A stretch of 11,245 bases of DNA, from positions 1 to 11,245 of the forward strand of contig CBDHFJ010000160.1 of the NCBI GenBank assembly GCA_965262315.1, in the 5' to 3' direction. This document shows, piece after piece, positions 1-4,996 of this stretch. Made by a program: the position numbers and the translations under genes. How positions within the stretch are numbered: position 1 is the first letter of the stretch; each line of letters opens with the position of its first letter. This DNA comes from JBCCFK01 sp965262315 (GTDB lineage: Bacteria > Actinomycetota > Acidimicrobiia > Acidimicrobiales > UBA8592). The notes beneath the pieces are model-generated. The model was not told the origin of the DNA, did not search any database, and worked only from the letters and a program-made list of their open reading frames with translations.

Positions 1-436
1 CGTTCCAGGTGGCGAAGGAGAGCACGAGTCGTTGGCCGACGACCGCCGTGGACGAGATGTACCCCTCGCCGAGGTCGTCAGGCAGGGCGGCCGGCACCGA
101 TTGCCAGTCGACCCCGTCGGTGGAGGTCGCCGCCTCGATCGACATCGGACGGCCCGGCGCACCATGGTGGACGATCAGCTCCAGGAAACCGTCGCCCCAG
201 GCGAACAGCAGCGGCTCGCCCGGGAAGTCGTATGGCTCGGGTTCCGGTGGCGCCTGGTCGGGCGCTGCGGTGGGCTCGCTGGCCCCAGCGTCTGCCGCGG
301 CGCTGACGTTCTCGCCGGCCACGTCGGTGTCGGTGACGATCGACTCCTGTGGTGTGTCGTCGTCGGCGGCGAGCCACACGGCTCCGCCGATGCCGACGGC
401 GAGGACGGCGATGATGATGGCGATTCGTGCCTTCAC
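1..436 (-). CDS. Secreted or membrane-anchored protein with Asp-box-like motif (3' end outside window)
   Basis: The start is GTG at 436, chosen because an AAAGGGG ribosome-binding site lies 6 nt upstream and because translation from here immediately gives a lysine/arginine N-terminus (VKAR) followed by a hydrophobic segment at about residues 4-23. There is no cysteine lipobox, so it is an uncleaved anchor or a Sec signal. Residues about 28-65 are rich in Ala, Pro, Glu and Asp and look like an extracytoplasmic linker. The folded part begins near residue 70 and contains STDGVDWQ (about 108-115), which matches the SxDGxxW pattern of Asp-box/BNR repeats found in extracellular beta-propellers. 145 codons are visible and the gene runs off the left edge, so total repeat number and enzymatic activity cannot be judged. 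It follows the PPOX/PfkB genes on the same strand after 94 bp. The function is unknown; a sialidase-like propeller is only a fold-level suggestion. Confidence 0.75.
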   Translation of the reverse strand, partial: MKARIAIIIAVLAVGIGGAVWLAADDDTPQESIVTDTDVAGENVSAAADAGASEPTAAPDQAPPEPEPYDFPGEPLLFAWGDGFLELIVHHGAPGRPMSIEAATSTDGVDWQSVPAALPDDLGEGYISSTAVVGQRLVLSFATWN

Positions 437-530
437 GGGATTCCCCTTTCCCTGGCGGTGGCGGCGTGGCCGCCCTCTCACTTGATCAGACGCCCGGGGT
501 TGGTGTCACGTTCCCTGCCTGGAGCGCGGG

Positions 531-1178
531 CTACGGGCGGTCGGCGGCCAGGTCCTGCGCGTACCCCTGCGCGAGCATGTCGTCGACCCCGGGACCGGCC
601 TCGGCGCCGAGTCCGGCGTGGGCGGCGAGGATCGTCCCGCTGCTGGGTACGTCGGTCTCGCCGCCCCACGACGAGGGGTCCCACAGCCCGGCTCGGCGGA
701 CGCACTTGGCGCAATGCAGGAACACCGAGGTGGGTTCGACACAGATAACCGATGCGGGGCGCCGGTAGGCGGGTGTGAAGCGATCGCACAGGTCGTCGTC
801 GACGCTGACCCAGGCGCGGCCGTTGACGCGAAGTGTCTCGCCTCGCTCGGGCACCAGGAACAGCAGCCCGACGTTGGGGTTCTCGATGATGTTGCGGATG
901 GAGTCGAGCCGGTTGTTGCCGTTGAGGTCTGGGATCAGGAGCTGGTTGGGGGCGGCCACGTGGACGAACCCGGCGTCGCCGCCCTTGGGCGAGACGTCGC
1001 CTTCGCCGGCGGTGTTGCTGGTGCCGATGAGACAGAAGGTGCTCGCGGCGATGAACGCGGCCGCGACCTCGTCGATGTGTTCGATGTCCTTGTCCAGCAC
1101 CACCTGGTGCGGGTCCCGGTAGTGATCGCCCAGCTGGGCGACATCGGTCAGAACGTTGGGGAACGGGCTCGCACTCAT
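531..1178 (-). CDS. FMN-dependent PPOX-type flavoprotein, DR_2398/MSMEG_1061 family
   Basis: This is a 215-residue split-barrel flavin-binding protein of the pyridoxamine 5'-phosphate oxidase superfamily, cytosolic. The start ATG at 1178 is preferred over upstream in-frame codons because similarity to the family begins here and the upstream reading is low-complexity overlap with the kinase gene. Recognisable blocks are HIDEVAAAFIAAS (34-46), the substrate/flavin-side stretch DVSPKGGDAGFVHV (61-74), LLIPDLNGNNRLDSIRNI (80-97), the barrel strand VGLLFLVPERGETLRVNGRA (103-122), and the C-terminal HCAKCVRRAGLWDP (155-168), which is characteristic of this subfamily rather than of true PdxH. Members bind FMN, but their physiological reactions are mostly unknown, so vitamin B6 synthesis should not be assumed. 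It lies 31 bp downstream of the PfkB kinase gene and is probably cotranscribed with it. The family call is firm; the substrate is not known. Confidence 0.9.
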   Translation of the reverse strand: MSASPFPNVLTDVAQLGDHYRDPHQVVLDKDIEHIDEVAAAFIAASTFCLIGTSNTAGEGDVSPKGGDAGFVHVAAPNQLLIPDLNGNNRLDSIRNIIENPNVGLLFLVPERGETLRVNGRAWVSVDDDLCDRFTPAYRRPASVICVEPTSVFLHCAKCVRRAGLWDPSSWGGETDVPSSGTILAAHAGLGAEAGPGVDDMLAQGYAQDLAADRP

Positions 1179-1209
1179 GGCGCGAGCGTAGTGAAGCCCC
1201 TCGGAGCCG

Positions 1210-2142
1210 TCAGCCCTGGGCCAGCAGTTCGGACAGGCGCCGGTCGACGGTGGCCCGGGCCCCGAGGTTCTCGATGACCCAGGCTGCGACGCGACAGGCG
1301 AACTCCGCGGCGTCGATCTCGGAGGCGCCGCGAAGGCGCTTGGCGAGGTAGGCCCCGGCGAAGGAGTCGCCGGCCCCGGTGGCATCGACCAGGTTGTTGG
1401 TGGCCGGCGGGACCTTGACCGGGCCGTCGTCGGACAACAGGAGTGCTCCTTCGGCGTCGAGCTTCAGCACGATGCGGGCGCCCGGGTACAGCTCGGCCAG
1501 GCGGTGGGCGATGGCCTCGGGCTCGCGCTCGTCGGTCAGGACCGCCCCCTCTTCCTTGTTGGGGAGGAGCAGGTCGATGCCCAGGTCGCTGGTGACGGCG
1601 AGGAACTCGTCGACGCCCATCTCGCCGATGAGCTGGAAGGAGCTTGGGTCGAACGAGATCGTGGCCCCGCCGTCCTTGGCGATACGTGCCGCCTCTCGGG
1701 CCGCGGCCCGAGGAGGGTCGACGAAGAACGACCAGGCCGTGAGGTGCAGGTGCGGGGTCACCGCCAGGAGGTCGCGTGGTAGCTCCGACGGCAGCAGGAA
1801 GTGGTCGGCGCCATGGCCCGAGACCATGGATCGCTCGCCGGTGTGGTCGACGAAGACGCCCACCGAGCCGGTGAGGTGGCTCTCGGTGACGATCATGTGA
1901 TCGGCCACGCCCTCGTCGGCCAGGTTCTCGTGGGCCATCTCGCCGAGGCGGTCGGTGCCGACCTTGCCGACGAAGTGGGCGTCCAGCCCGCAGCGGGCGG
2001 CCCAGACGGCGACGTTGGCGGCACTGCCGCCGGGCAGCAGCATCACTTCGCCGAAGGTGTCGCCGCCGCGCTGGAGTTCGGTGTTCGTGCGGATCAGAAC
2101 GTCCCAGGCGAAGTCGCCGACGCTCGTCAGTTCGATGGTCAC
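1210..2142 (-). CDS. PfkB-family carbohydrate kinase (ribokinase-like)
   Basis: This 310-residue protein has the usual length of ribokinase-superfamily sugar or nucleoside kinases, which transfer the ATP gamma-phosphate to a hydroxyl of a small substrate in the cytosol. The substrate-side glycine motif GGSAANVAVWAARCG (38-52) and the C-terminal signature DATGAGDSFAGAY (253-265) are both present. Asp259 in GAGDSF is the expected catalytic base and the Gly-rich turn forms the anion hole. PNKEEG (194-199) matches the NxxE magnesium/phosphate motif. The start is GTG at 2142; no strong Shine-Dalgarno precedes it, which fits coupling to the PPOX gene ending 27 bp upstream. Sequence alone does not separate ribokinase, fructokinase, KDG kinase or adenosine-kinase-like specificity. 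Its position between two PPOX flavoproteins is unusual and gives no clear pathway. Confidence 0.93.
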   Translation of the reverse strand: MTIELTSVGDFAWDVLIRTNTELQRGGDTFGEVMLLPGGSAANVAVWAARCGLDAHFVGKVGTDRLGEMAHENLADEGVADHMIVTESHLTGSVGVFVDHTGERSMVSGHGADHFLLPSELPRDLLAVTPHLHLTAWSFFVDPPRAAAREAARIAKDGGATISFDPSSFQLIGEMGVDEFLAVTSDLGIDLLLPNKEEGAVLTDEREPEAIAHRLAELYPGARIVLKLDAEGALLLSDDGPVKVPPATNNLVDATGAGDSFAGAYLAKRLRGASEIDAAEFACRVAAWVIENLGARATVDRRLSELLAQG

Positions 2143-2169
2143 GGCATCACGCTATCGGTGGTCTCGGGG

Positions 2170-2721
2170 TCAGCTGACTGCGGTGGGAAGGCCGGGCAGA
2201 CCGTCGATGCTGGTGGCGTTCTTCTCCGCCTGGTACGCAGCGATTTCGTCGGCGCTCTTGTCGGACGCCCAGGCGGTGAGGGTGCGGCGGTCGCCCTTCA
2301 GCTCCATCAGCGGCACGCCGAACCCGCACGAGTCCTGGATCCGATCGACGTCGATCCGGATGATCGACCGGACCCCGGGTGCGTCGGGGAACCGGGCGGC
2401 CAGGTCGGCGAAGCGGTCGTCAGCGGGGAGGACCGCCTCGCCCGTCCCCGAGAAGCGCACGATGTTCGGCTTGCCGGTGAAGGCACAGAACATGAGGGTG
2501 ATGCGGCCGTTGTCCCGGAGGTGGGCGATGGTCTCGATCCCGCTGCCGGTGCGGTCGAGATAGGCCACCTCGTGCGGGCCGAGCACCACCACGGGCTCGA
2601 GGCCTTTCGGGGACACGTTGACGTGACCGCCCTCGCTCGGCGCGGTGGCCACGAAGAAGACCGGCTGGGATTCGGCGAAGGCCTTGAGATCGTCGGTGAT
2701 CGACTCATGCATGTTGCCCAT
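2170..2721 (-). CDS. Pyridoxamine 5'-phosphate oxidase family protein (second, unrelated subtype)
   Basis: This is a 183-residue PPOX split-barrel protein, first gene of the minus-strand run. Family features are the N-terminal helix LKAFAESQPVFFVATAP (12-28), HVNVSPKGLEPVVVL (33-47), the long block VAYLDRTGSGIETIAHLRDN (52-71), GRITLMFCAF (72-81), and the C-terminal VPLMELKGDRRTL (136-148). This arrangement is common in actinobacterial and proteobacterial small PPOX proteins of unassigned reaction; the cofactor (FMN or F420) cannot be read from the sequence. It is only distantly related to the PPOX protein at 531-1178, so the two are not a recent duplication. ATG 2721 was chosen because GAAGA lies 6 nt upstream; a second in-frame ATG at 2712 is a possible alternative giving 180 residues. 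Its promoter must lie in the 137-bp gap shared with the divergent tRNA-Leu. Confidence 0.88.
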   Translation of the reverse strand: MGNMHESITDDLKAFAESQPVFFVATAPSEGGHVNVSPKGLEPVVVLGPHEVAYLDRTGSGIETIAHLRDNGRITLMFCAFTGKPNIVRFSGTGEAVLPADDRFADLAARFPDAPGVRSIIRIDVDRIQDSCGFGVPLMELKGDRRTLTAWASDKSADEIAAYQAEKNATSIDGLPGLPTAVS

Positions 2722-2782
2722 GGGTTCATCTTCGCAGCTGGTCGGGGCCGCGGCGGGGGAGTTGCGGCGCCGCTGAACTCGG

Positions 2783-2813
2783 TTGCGGCAGCGCACGCAG
2801 CCCCCGCTACACT
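2783..2813 (+). promoter_or_regulatory. Probable tRNA-Leu promoter
   Basis: TACACT at 2808-2813 is a good actinobacterial -10 element. TTGCGG at 2783-2788 is a plausible -35, though the 19-bp spacing is longer than ideal. Transcription would start near 2820 and give a leader of about 39 nt before the mature tRNA. The call rests on consensus similarity and position only. Confidence 0.4.
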
Positions 2814-2858
2814 CGTCGTTCGCTGTCAGCGGCACCTCGCTGGCCGAGGACAGGCCAC

Positions 2859-2942
2859 GTCGGAGTGGCGGAATTGGCAGACGCGCCAGCTTGAGGGGCT
2901 GGTGCCCTTAGGGGCGTGGGGGTTCAAGTCCCCCCTCCGACA
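2859..2942 (+). tRNA. tRNA-Leu (anticodon GAG)
   Basis: This 84-nt class II tRNA folds cleanly. The acceptor stem is GTCGGAG pairing with CTCCGAC (2935-2941), with discriminator A at 2942. The anticodon arm is CCAGC/GCTGG with loop TTGAGGG, so positions 34-36 are GAG, reading CUC and CUU leucine codons. A long variable arm (GCCC-TTA-GGGGC) is typical of leucine tRNAs, and the T arm is GGGGG-TTCAAGT-CCCCC. The 3' CCA is not encoded, so it must be added by a nucleotidyltransferase. Its 3' end is duplicated 1631 bp downstream (see the repeats), which marks it as a likely integration target. Confidence 0.97.
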
Positions 2943-2962
2943 CGAACAGGTGTTCGATCGAG
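2932..2962 (+). repeat. Direct repeat, left copy (attL-like, tRNA-Leu 3' end)
   Basis: This 31-bp stretch begins in the T stem of tRNA-Leu, covers the 3' acceptor strand and discriminator, and runs 20 bp past the tRNA. It recurs at 4563-4593 with two mismatches (2950 G/A and 2959 C/T). The part beyond the tRNA contains the palindrome CGAACA-GG-TGTTCG at 2943-2956. A repeat of a tRNA 3' end around a small gene cluster is the classical footprint of site-specific integration. Confidence 0.85.
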
Positions 2963-3015
2963 TGGGCGAATCGGCGGAGCGGGCCGACGGCCCTGCTGGC
3001 CGAGCAGATGTGCCG

Positions 3016-3435
3016 CTATGTGCTGGCGGACAGCGTTTCTTCGATTGCGTCAGCAATCCGTTTCCAGTGAGACCGCATTTGTTCGCGTTCGTCGGCATCG
3101 ACGAGTCGTTCCGTATGGAATCGCATGGTGCAGCCCGTCTTGGTGGGGGTGAGGGCGATCTGGATCGTCGCGTGGCCCCTTCGACCGGGCGGCTGCCAGG
3201 TGAGCCTGACGCGGTCGCGGGAGCGGAGGCTTCGAATCTCTCCCCGAATGTCATCGTCGGTCCGGTACTGCTGGCCGACTTCGAGTGGCGTCGCTACGCC
3301 GGGGCCCAGCCAAGCACTGAGCCCCTCCGGCGAGACCAGGTAGTCCCACACCTCGTCGATGTCGGCGTGAACAGTGCGCGATACACCGATCTGCCACCCT
3401 GCGTCCTTGGTCCTGCCCACTGGCGATTCGGTCAT
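3016..3435 (-). CDS. SRPBCC (AHSA1/START-like) domain protein
   Basis: This 139-residue single-domain protein has the polyketide-cyclase/AHSA1 helix-grip fold, which makes a deep hydrophobic pocket for small ligands. The family signature is visible in order: strand 1 IGVSRTVHADIDEVWDYLVS (16-35), where the helix following beta-1 reads VWDYLVSPEGLSAWLG; a central acidic strand pair DIRGEIRSLRSRDRVRLTW (62-80); strand TIQIALTPTKTGCTMRFHTE (90-109); and the long C-terminal helix MRSHWKRIADAIEETL (120-135). The start at 3435 is supported by GGGGAG 10 nt upstream and by loss of family similarity before it. It starts 19 bp after the CGNR regulator stop codon, so the two are almost certainly one transcript. 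AHSA1-like proteins are often paired with a transcription factor, usually ArsR; a CGNR partner is less common. The ligand is unknown. Confidence 0.87.
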   Translation of the reverse strand: MTESPVGRTKDAGWQIGVSRTVHADIDEVWDYLVSPEGLSAWLGPGVATPLEVGQQYRTDDDIRGEIRSLRSRDRVRLTWQPPGRRGHATIQIALTPTKTGCTMRFHTERLVDADEREQMRSHWKRIADAIEETLSAST

Positions 3436-3454
3436 ATCACTCACACTCCCCAGA

Positions 3455-4027
3455 TCATCGGACCGGCCGCCCGGCACTGCGCTTCTTCTGCCGATCCCCA
3501 CACCAGTCCATTGAGCACCAGCGCCGACGGCCCGGGCGCGAGGCGTCGACCAACAACAGCCCGCAGTCGGCGGCTTCGCATACTCGTATCCGCTCTCGGA
3601 GAGGCGATGCGAACAGGTCGATCGCATCGCGAGCCAGGCTCGCGCATGCCGCAGGGGCGTGTCCCAGTGACGCGGTCTGTTCCGCGTCACTGGTGAGTGC
3701 TATCTGAAGCGGAGGTTCTGCCGCGGCGGCGTTGATCACCTCGATCGATTCCCGCGGCAAGGGGCTCGTCGTATCGTCGACGATCGTGCGGGCGACGGTG
3801 GTGATCGCCCTGCGGAGTCCAAAGATGCGGTCCATGTCTGAGGACGTGGTGCGAGGTGGTTCGCAACTGAGGACGATGCCGAGGTAGCGGGAAGCATCAG
3901 TGGGCGTGTGGATGACCTCCCAGCGGGTGAAGGGGCCATCGCCACCGGTATGAGTGAAGTCCAGGCTCGCTCGACCTGTCTGGAAGCGTCTGCGTTCCGC
4001 GGGGTCAAGATCCTGCCGCAGCTCCAT
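3455..4027 (-). CDS. CGNR zinc-finger / ABATE-domain transcriptional regulator
   Basis: This 190-residue cytosolic protein is a predicted DNA-binding regulator. The C-terminal zf-CGNR domain (about 145-190) has the four zinc ligands Cys150, Cys155, Cys171 and Cys176 in the usual arrangement, with LLLVDASRPGRRRWCSMDWC between and around them. The name-giving tetrad reads Cys-Gly-Asp-Arg (176-179) instead of CGNR, a conservative Asn-to-Asp change. The N-terminal part carries SLDFTHTGG (21-29), equivalent to the LDFxNT start of the ABATE domain, thought to sense a ligand or stress. ATG 4027 is chosen because family similarity begins shortly after and a -10 element TATACT sits exactly 6 nt upstream with no Shine-Dalgarno, implying leaderless mRNA. 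It is divergent from the RidA-like gene with 21 bp between start codons and cotranscribed with the SRPBCC gene. It probably controls this shared promoter, but that is inference. Confidence 0.88.
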   Translation of the reverse strand: MELRQDLDPAERRRFQTGRASLDFTHTGGDGPFTRWEVIHTPTDASRYLGIVLSCEPPRTTSSDMDRIFGLRRAITTVARTIVDDTTSPLPRESIEVINAAAAEPPLQIALTSDAEQTASLGHAPAACASLARDAIDLFASPLRERIRVCEAADCGLLLVDASRPGRRRWCSMDWCGDRQKKRSAGRPVR

Positions 4028-4048
4028 GGCACTAGTATAACCGGTGCT
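4028..4048. promoter_or_regulatory. 21-bp bidirectional, apparently leaderless promoter
   Basis: The gap between the two divergent start codons carries overlapping -10 elements. On the plus strand TATAAC (4036-4041) ends 7 nt before the RidA ATG at 4049. On the minus strand TATACT (4039-4034) ends 6 nt before the CGNR ATG at 4027. Both spacings put the transcription start on the A of the start codon, and neither gene has a Shine-Dalgarno. The -35 regions fall inside the opposite coding sequences and match consensus poorly (about 3 of 6), so an activator or strand competition is plausible. Confidence 0.55.
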
Positions 4049-4060
4049 ATGACTGTCATA
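4048..4060. promoter_or_regulatory. Operator-like palindrome over the RidA start codon
   Basis: TATGAC-T-GTCATA is a perfect 6-bp inverted repeat with a 1-bp centre. It covers the RidA ATG and lies just upstream of the CGNR -10, so a bound protein could block both directions. The CGNR regulator encoded next to it is the obvious candidate for binding, which is inference. Confidence 0.4.
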
Positions 4061-4450
4061 AAGCACCACAACCCGGACGGGCTGCACCGTCACCCCGCAT
4101 TCTCCCAGGCCGTCGAGATCCCCAGAGGGGCGAGCCTTGTTCTGATCGGGGGCCAGAACGGCGTCGACGAAACAGGGCAAGTCGTCTCCAACACCACTGC
4201 CGGTCAGACTCGCCGGGCCCTCGAGAACGTCCGGATTGCCGTCGAGGCGGCTGGCGGGACCATCGCCGATATCGCGCGATGGCGGGTGTTGCTCACCGAT
4301 CCAGCTGGAGCGGCCGCCGGCTTCGCCGAGTTCGCCAAGTTCTGGGACGCAGACTCAGCGCCACCGGCCATCACCGTCGAAGTCGTGGCAGGCCTCGCAA
4401 ACCCAGCGTTTCTCGTCGAGATCGAAGCCACCGCCGCGCTGTCCGGATGA
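4049..4450 (+). CDS. RidA/YjgF-family protein lacking the canonical catalytic arginine
   Basis: This 133-residue protein has the length and layout of Rid (YjgF/YER057c/UK114) trimers. Visible blocks are FSQAVEIPRGASLVLIGGQNGVD (18-40), a Thr/Gln-rich helix start TTAGQTRRALENVRIAVEAAG (49-69), DIARWRVLLTD (74-84), and the C-terminal strand ITVEVVAGLANPAFLVEIEATA (108-129). In enamine/imine deaminases such as E. coli RidA the block before VEV reads PxR and the Arg (Arg105) binds the substrate carboxylate. Here the aligned position is Ala107 (PPAITVEV), so ordinary 2-aminoacrylate deamination is unlikely; this places it with the non-archetypal Rid subfamilies. The start ATG at 4049 has a -10 element 7 nt upstream and no Shine-Dalgarno. 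It is divergent from the CGNR/SRPBCC pair, suggesting joint control and a shared small-molecule ligand or substrate. Confidence 0.9.
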   Translation: MTVIKHHNPDGLHRHPAFSQAVEIPRGASLVLIGGQNGVDETGQVVSNTTAGQTRRALENVRIAVEAAGGTIADIARWRVLLTDPAGAAAGFAEFAKFWDADSAPPAITVEVVAGLANPAFLVEIEATAALSG

Positions 4451-4759
4451 ACCGACAGCGGCTCACAGAACCGGCAATACTGAGCGTCGACTGTTCAGGG
4501 AAATCAGGCCGCTACCAGCGAGATCCACCGGCTCCCGTGGCGAGGGTTAAGGGTTGTATTCGCCCCTCCGACACGAACAGATGTTCGATTGAGGGCTTTG
4601 GAAAGAATCGTGGAATGGCTCGGCGTTGTCAACCTCGGGCCACCGTTGGGAGCTGGCCTGGCGCATCGGGGACTGCGGGGCCCGATGGTGCGTCGGGGTT
4701 CCCGGCTCGTCGCGACGTGACGGGGTTGGTAGCTGCGTCGGCGGCGTGAGCCACGCTTG
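4451..4759. other. Intergenic region, 309 bp, holding the right tRNA-end repeat
   Basis: No credible coding sequence is seen here on either strand; the open frames have poor codon pattern and no recognisable protein. It contains the right-hand tRNA-Leu-type repeat at 4563-4593. The bases just before it (4549-4562) only loosely resemble the tRNA T arm, with 3 of 5 stem pairs retained, so there is no second functional tRNA. A short hairpin GCGTG-AGC-CACGC (4744-4756) lies 3 nt past the anti-sigma stop codon but has no T tract. Confidence 0.6.
4563..4593 (+). repeat. Direct repeat, right copy (attR-like)
   Basis: This is the 29/31 match to 2932-2962, in the same orientation. It includes the acceptor 3' strand CTCCGAC (4566-4572), the discriminator A, and the palindrome CGAACA-GA-TGTTCG (4574-4587). 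Similarity fades quickly upstream of 4563 and downstream of 4593, so the boundaries are sharp, as expected of an attachment core. Confidence 0.85.
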
Positions 4760-4984
4760 TCAGCTGGCGATGTGGCTGCGGATGCGGCCCTCGAGGTCGG
4801 GGTTAATGACGGTGTCGGGGTCGCGGAGGCGGCCGAGTTGGTCGTGGACGCCGACGAGGGCGGCGTAGAGGGGTGGGCAGGTGGGGCAGGTTTCGAGGTG
4901 GGTTTCGATGAGGGTGGCGGTGTTGGGGTGGAGGTCGCCGTTGAGGTAGTCGCTGATGTGTTGGCGGGCATCCCAGCACGGCAT
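4760..4984 (-). CDS. zf-HC2 anti-sigma-type zinc-binding protein or domain
   Basis: This 74-residue protein starts at ATG 4984, with a textbook ribosome-binding site upstream. It carries the HxxxCxxC zinc signature as HLETCPTC (28-35), preceded by Cys3 and His8 in PCWDARQHISDYL. This matches the anti-sigma zinc finger (zf-HC2/ZAS) that clamps ECF sigma factors and often responds to thiol oxidation. There is no membrane segment, so it would be a soluble anti-sigma. The reading frame is continuous with the second half of the sigma factor upstream, with no stop codon between, so it may be made as the C-terminal domain of a sigma/anti-sigma fusion, from its own start, or both. Placement behind a thioredoxin gene fits redox control, by inference. 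Confidence 0.75.
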   Translation of the reverse strand: MPCWDARQHISDYLNGDLHPNTATLIETHLETCPTCPPLYAALVGVHDQLGRLRDPDTVINPDLEGRIRSHIAS

Positions 4985-4989
4985 GGGGA

Positions 4990-4996
4990 CTCCTTT
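4990..4996 (-). promoter_or_regulatory. Strong ribosome-binding site inside the sigma/anti-sigma frame
   Basis: AAAGGAG lies 5 nt before ATG 4984. It is embedded in codons that would encode the junction between sigma region 4 and the zinc-finger domain if the two are translated as one protein. A site this good argues that the anti-sigma part can also be translated alone. Confidence 0.65.

Larger units (their letters stand above)
2932..4593. mobile_element. Candidate tRNA-Leu-integrated mini-island or island remnant
   Basis: The two 31-bp direct repeats bound 1631 bp per repeat unit holding three genes (SRPBCC, CGNR regulator, RidA-like). No integrase, transposase or excisionase reading frame is present, so this would be a deleted remnant, a satellite using a recombinase encoded elsewhere, or a cassette moved by homologous recombination between tRNA flanks. 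The base composition looks lower in GC than the flanks: by hand count 3061-3120 is 32/60 GC, against 38/60 for 2041-2100. That is a small sample and only suggestive. The alternative is an old tRNA-Leu duplication whose second copy decayed. Confidence 0.4.

Noticed and set aside
78..485. Plus-strand and alternative minus-strand open frames over the first gene
   Set aside because: The chosen minus frame gives a clear signal/anchor segment, linker and Asp-box motif with a ribosome-binding site; the others give low-complexity sequence.
2943..2956. Palindrome after the tRNA as an intrinsic terminator
   Set aside because: A 2-nt loop cannot close a stable hairpin and there is no T tract; a protein-binding or recombination site fits better.
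1801..3696. A 631-codon plus-strand open frame running across the kinase, PPOX and tRNA genes
   Set aside because: It is antisense to three well-supported genes, crosses a tRNA, and has no recognisable domain; long antisense frames are common in high-GC DNA.
4540..4572. A second tRNA gene at the right repeat
   Set aside because: Only the acceptor 3' strand and a decayed T arm are present; no anticodon arm, D arm or 5' acceptor strand can be found upstream.
4744..4756. Hairpin GCGTG-AGC-CACGC just after the anti-sigma stop as a terminator
   Set aside because: It has only five base pairs, a 3-nt loop and no T run; the position is suggestive but the structure is too weak to call.
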